From positions 73,823,635-73,887,634 of the forward strand of contig NC_134365.1 of assembly GCF_035582795.1 (NCBI RefSeq): a stretch of 64,000 nucleotides of DNA, given 5' to 3'. This DNA comes from Mycteria americana (taxonomy: Eukaryota > Chordata > Aves > Ciconiiformes > Ciconiidae). Below the pieces are notes generated by a model. It was not told where the DNA came from and ran no database searches. It worked only from the letters and a program-made list of their open reading frames with translations. The position numbers and the translations under genes were made by a program. Shown here piece after piece: positions 62,701 to 64,000 of this stretch. Numbering within the stretch: the first letter of the stretch is position 1; each line of letters begins with the position of its first letter.

Positions 62701-63350
62701 AAAGAGCTTTGAGCTGAATGAAATTACTCAAAATTTTACATTTTGGTTTCTTATTGCTTATAATATTTGTATTTGTAATCAAAATGGAAGAACATTTATA
62801 CCAAGATGTTATTCTGAAAAGGAAAATCACACATTTCATTAGACATTTTCTAAATTAAATGTTTTTCTCTTTTAGTTGTTACTTAGTTGCAGTTTATGTG
62901 TGGTTTTTGTTCACAAAAACAGATACATTCGTAACCCAAATCTCACTCTGAAAAAAACTTCACCCCCCAAAAAAAATCCACCAAGTTCTAATAATCCTCT
63001 AGCTCACTAAATTAGGAACACCAGGAAAATTAACATCCATTTTCACAATACAGTAGGAAAATTAATAAACCACTACATACTTTAACCAAAAAAGTTCACA
63101 GAAGCTCCTCCTGAAAGGGAAGGCAAAATAACAAAGAAAAGCTTCCTTCTTGACACTGGAATTTAAAAGAAGGACAGGTACCTACCAATTAGAAAGATGG
63201 CTCTTGCCACTGATACATTAAATTGCTGCTCCATAAACTTTGTCTCATAGGTTATCAACCCAACAAGAGAATTGTACTGCAGAATAGTGAGGAAGATGTA
63301 CACCAGGAAAACTGGATTTCCAAACAGCTTCTTCAGAGCTGGGAAGAAAT
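53559..63350 (-). CDS. SLCO1A2: Gene C: SLCO1A-like OATP transporter, 3' half (7 exons, 5' end outside window)
   Basis: Minus-strand exons in order of transcription: 63350-63186, 61825-61630, 59237-59072, 57547-57366, 55911-55847, 54680-54563, 53781-53559. All join in frame, 1115 bp in total, matching gene B exons 8 to 14 one for one. They encode TM7 to TM12, the Kazal-type loop and the tail; the OATP signature exon lies beyond the right edge. Intact frame and splice sites indicate a working gene. Its opposite orientation beside 1B matches human SLCO1A2. OATP1A proteins take up bile salts, steroid conjugates and thyroid hormones in mammals; that function is inferred. The family is certain, the 1A assignment is from gene order only. 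Confidence 0.8.
54563..54680 (-). CDS. SLCO1A2: Gene C exon (equivalent to exon 13): TM11 end and last loop
   Basis: 118 bp: GGLPAPIYFGALIDETCLKW, then TKTCGGSGSCRVYDTKAF. Acceptor TTTGCAG, donor GTAAGC. Confidence 0.94.
55847..55911 (-). CDS. SLCO1A2: Gene C exon (equivalent to exon 12): 65-bp exon
   Basis: Encodes RSVSPDLKSFAVGIETLGGR, then VL. Acceptor CTTTTTAG, donor GTAAAA. The usual Cys after the first Arg is Ser here, and Glu sits within the hydrophobic start of TM11. Confidence 0.93.
57366..57547 (-). CDS. SLCO1A2: Gene C exon (equivalent to exon 11): loop 5 end and TM10
   Basis: 182 bp, one codon shorter than in genes A and B. Starts VFHNCSCVEGQVHGLGNSSA, with GQC and SC cysteines, then TM10 and LALGGTPTYMIMFR. 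Acceptor CTCCTTTCAG, donor AG|GTGAAA. Confidence 0.94.
58435..58473. repeat. Short tandem repeat, unit about 13 bp
   Basis: Three near-identical copies of an AAGTAAACCCCCT-like unit within the gene C intron that also holds the CR1. Confidence 0.85.
58753..59044 (-). mobile_element. CR1 LINE 3' fragment in gene C intron, sense to the gene
   Basis: On the minus strand it runs from a block matching the gene B CR1 (tttagtaaggcctgttgcaa) through the gatgccccatccctggaaac and gttggactagatgacctttg blocks to a tail of ATTCTATG-type repeats at 58753-58770. About 290 bp, strongly 5'-truncated, and close in sequence to the CR1 in gene B, so probably the same young subfamily. Confidence 0.95.
59072..59237 (-). 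CDS. SLCO1A2: Gene C exon (equivalent to exon 10): Kazal-type loop
   Basis: 166 bp. Contains ASCNADCRCKLDQWDPVCGD and ITYMTACFAGCKSS, the full Kazal-like cysteine set, and ends GMGKNM. Acceptor TTCCTCCAG, donor GTAAAT. A CR1 fragment begins only 27 bp into the following intron. Confidence 0.94.
61630..61825 (-). CDS. SLCO1A2: Gene C exon (equivalent to exon 9): TM8 and TM9
   Basis: 196 bp: GVILLPITILGMFLGGFLIK, KKFKLH, then TM9 up to LLYFTCSCEVLQVAGLTAPY. Acceptor ATTTGCAG. The donor GG|GTTTGT is weak but is the only one giving the right phase; translation reads through it for about 40 more codons if unspliced. Confidence 0.93.
63186..63350 (-). CDS. SLCO1A2: Gene C exon (equivalent to exon 8): TM7
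   Basis: 165 bp. DFFPALKKLFGNPVFLVYIF opens TM7, ending with ETKFMEQQFNVSVARAIFLI. Acceptor CATTGCAG, donor GTAGGT. The first exon of this gene visible in the window. Confidence 0.94.
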
Positions 63351-64000
63351 CTGCAATGGAGAGGTATATGCTGTACACCCTGCTACACACAGAGAAGAGC
63401 TGTTTTGACATCCTTTAGATAATAAAACTAACTTTGATTTAATTTGGCTGTATTGCAGATTATAATTCTTTGCCCGTAGAAACATATGCTTTGCCCATAA
63501 AAACATATGTGAGAGTTTTCCTCATTGCCAACACATGACTTACAGGAGCAGCAAGGCTGAATGGCACAGTGGATGCTGAAGCGGGAACCAGAAAACCTAG
63601 ATTCTCTTGTGTGTGACACAGGACTATTCATCAAAGGCACTAAGGCTTGCAACACTGATTCTCAATGCCTGTACAAGAGAGTGTCCCTAGAGGAGCATTA
63701 AGACTCTATAATGTACCAAGTGAAAAGTTTGGTGCCTAAGGCAGGAGCCTTCACAAACCACATGAGATACCCACGTGAGGCTGATATTCAGAGATAGGGA
63801 GCACCTGACCAAGCAAAAGGCTGGAACTTTTCCTGAGACCCTTGGGTAGAGTACCTAAGTCCATGGAATTAAAGGGAAGGCAAAAACCTGCATTTATCCT
63901 GTAGTTTGGTTGTTGGCACACTTGCCTAAAAGATGAGAGTTCAAAACACATCTGCAATAGCTACTAAGGGGTGCACATGCCTACATACATACAAATAAAA

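Larger units (their letters stand above)
53782..64000 (-). other. Gene C introns: remaining content
   Basis: Introns of 1360, 2392, 1524, 1454, 1166 and 781 bp in transcription order, plus at least 650 bp (63351-64000) of the next one upstream. The only transposon seen is the CR1 at 58753-59044. No exon 7 equivalent is visible before the right edge. Confidence 0.7.

Overview
This is a stretch of vertebrate nuclear DNA, most likely from a bird. The evidence is compact introns with GT-AG borders (one is GC-AG), several CR1 LINE fragments including two of a young avian-type subfamily, and no sign of mammalian SINEs or L1. I found no bacterial-type operons, CRISPR arrays or RNA genes.

The window covers a cluster of three organic-anion-transporting polypeptide (OATP, SLCO1 family) genes. 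Gene A (1-7586, + strand) is the 3' end of an SLCO1C1-like gene, entering in the extracellular Kazal-type exon and running to the stop. Gene B (22864-40621, + strand) is a complete SLCO1B-like gene: 14 coding exons join in frame to give 707 residues with the OATP signature, a Kazal-type loop and twelve expected membrane segments. Gene C (63350-53559, - strand) is the 3' half of a third paralogue, with seven exons read right to left and the 5' half beyond the window. The order and orientation 1C1(+) - 1B(+) - 1A(-) matches the human cluster SLCO1C1 - SLCO1B group - SLCO1A2, so gene C is probably the SLCO1A orthologue. Exon lengths and phases are almost identical across the three genes (185/185/182, 65/65/65, 118/118/118, then a terminal exon), the mark of tandem duplication.

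Between A and B (7587-22863) lie about 15 kb without a convincing gene. They hold one long decayed CR1 (15315-16545), two older CR1 relics (about 11440-11840 and 17050-17545) and a G-rich tract shortly before gene B. Between the convergent ends of B and C (40622-53558) lie about 13 kb of mostly anonymous sequence with simple repeats and no extra SLCO1B copy that I can see.

The three products are expected to be plasma-membrane uptake carriers with different substrates and tissues: thyroid hormone at the blood-brain barrier for 1C1, and bile acids, hormone conjugates and drugs in liver, gut or kidney for 1B and 1A. These roles come from the mammalian families. Points worth a second look are the GC-AG intron in gene B, CR1 insertions pressed against splice sites in the same homologous intron of genes B and C, and a shared E-[S/T]-x-hydrophobic C-terminus in all three proteins. 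I found no wholly new biological system here.
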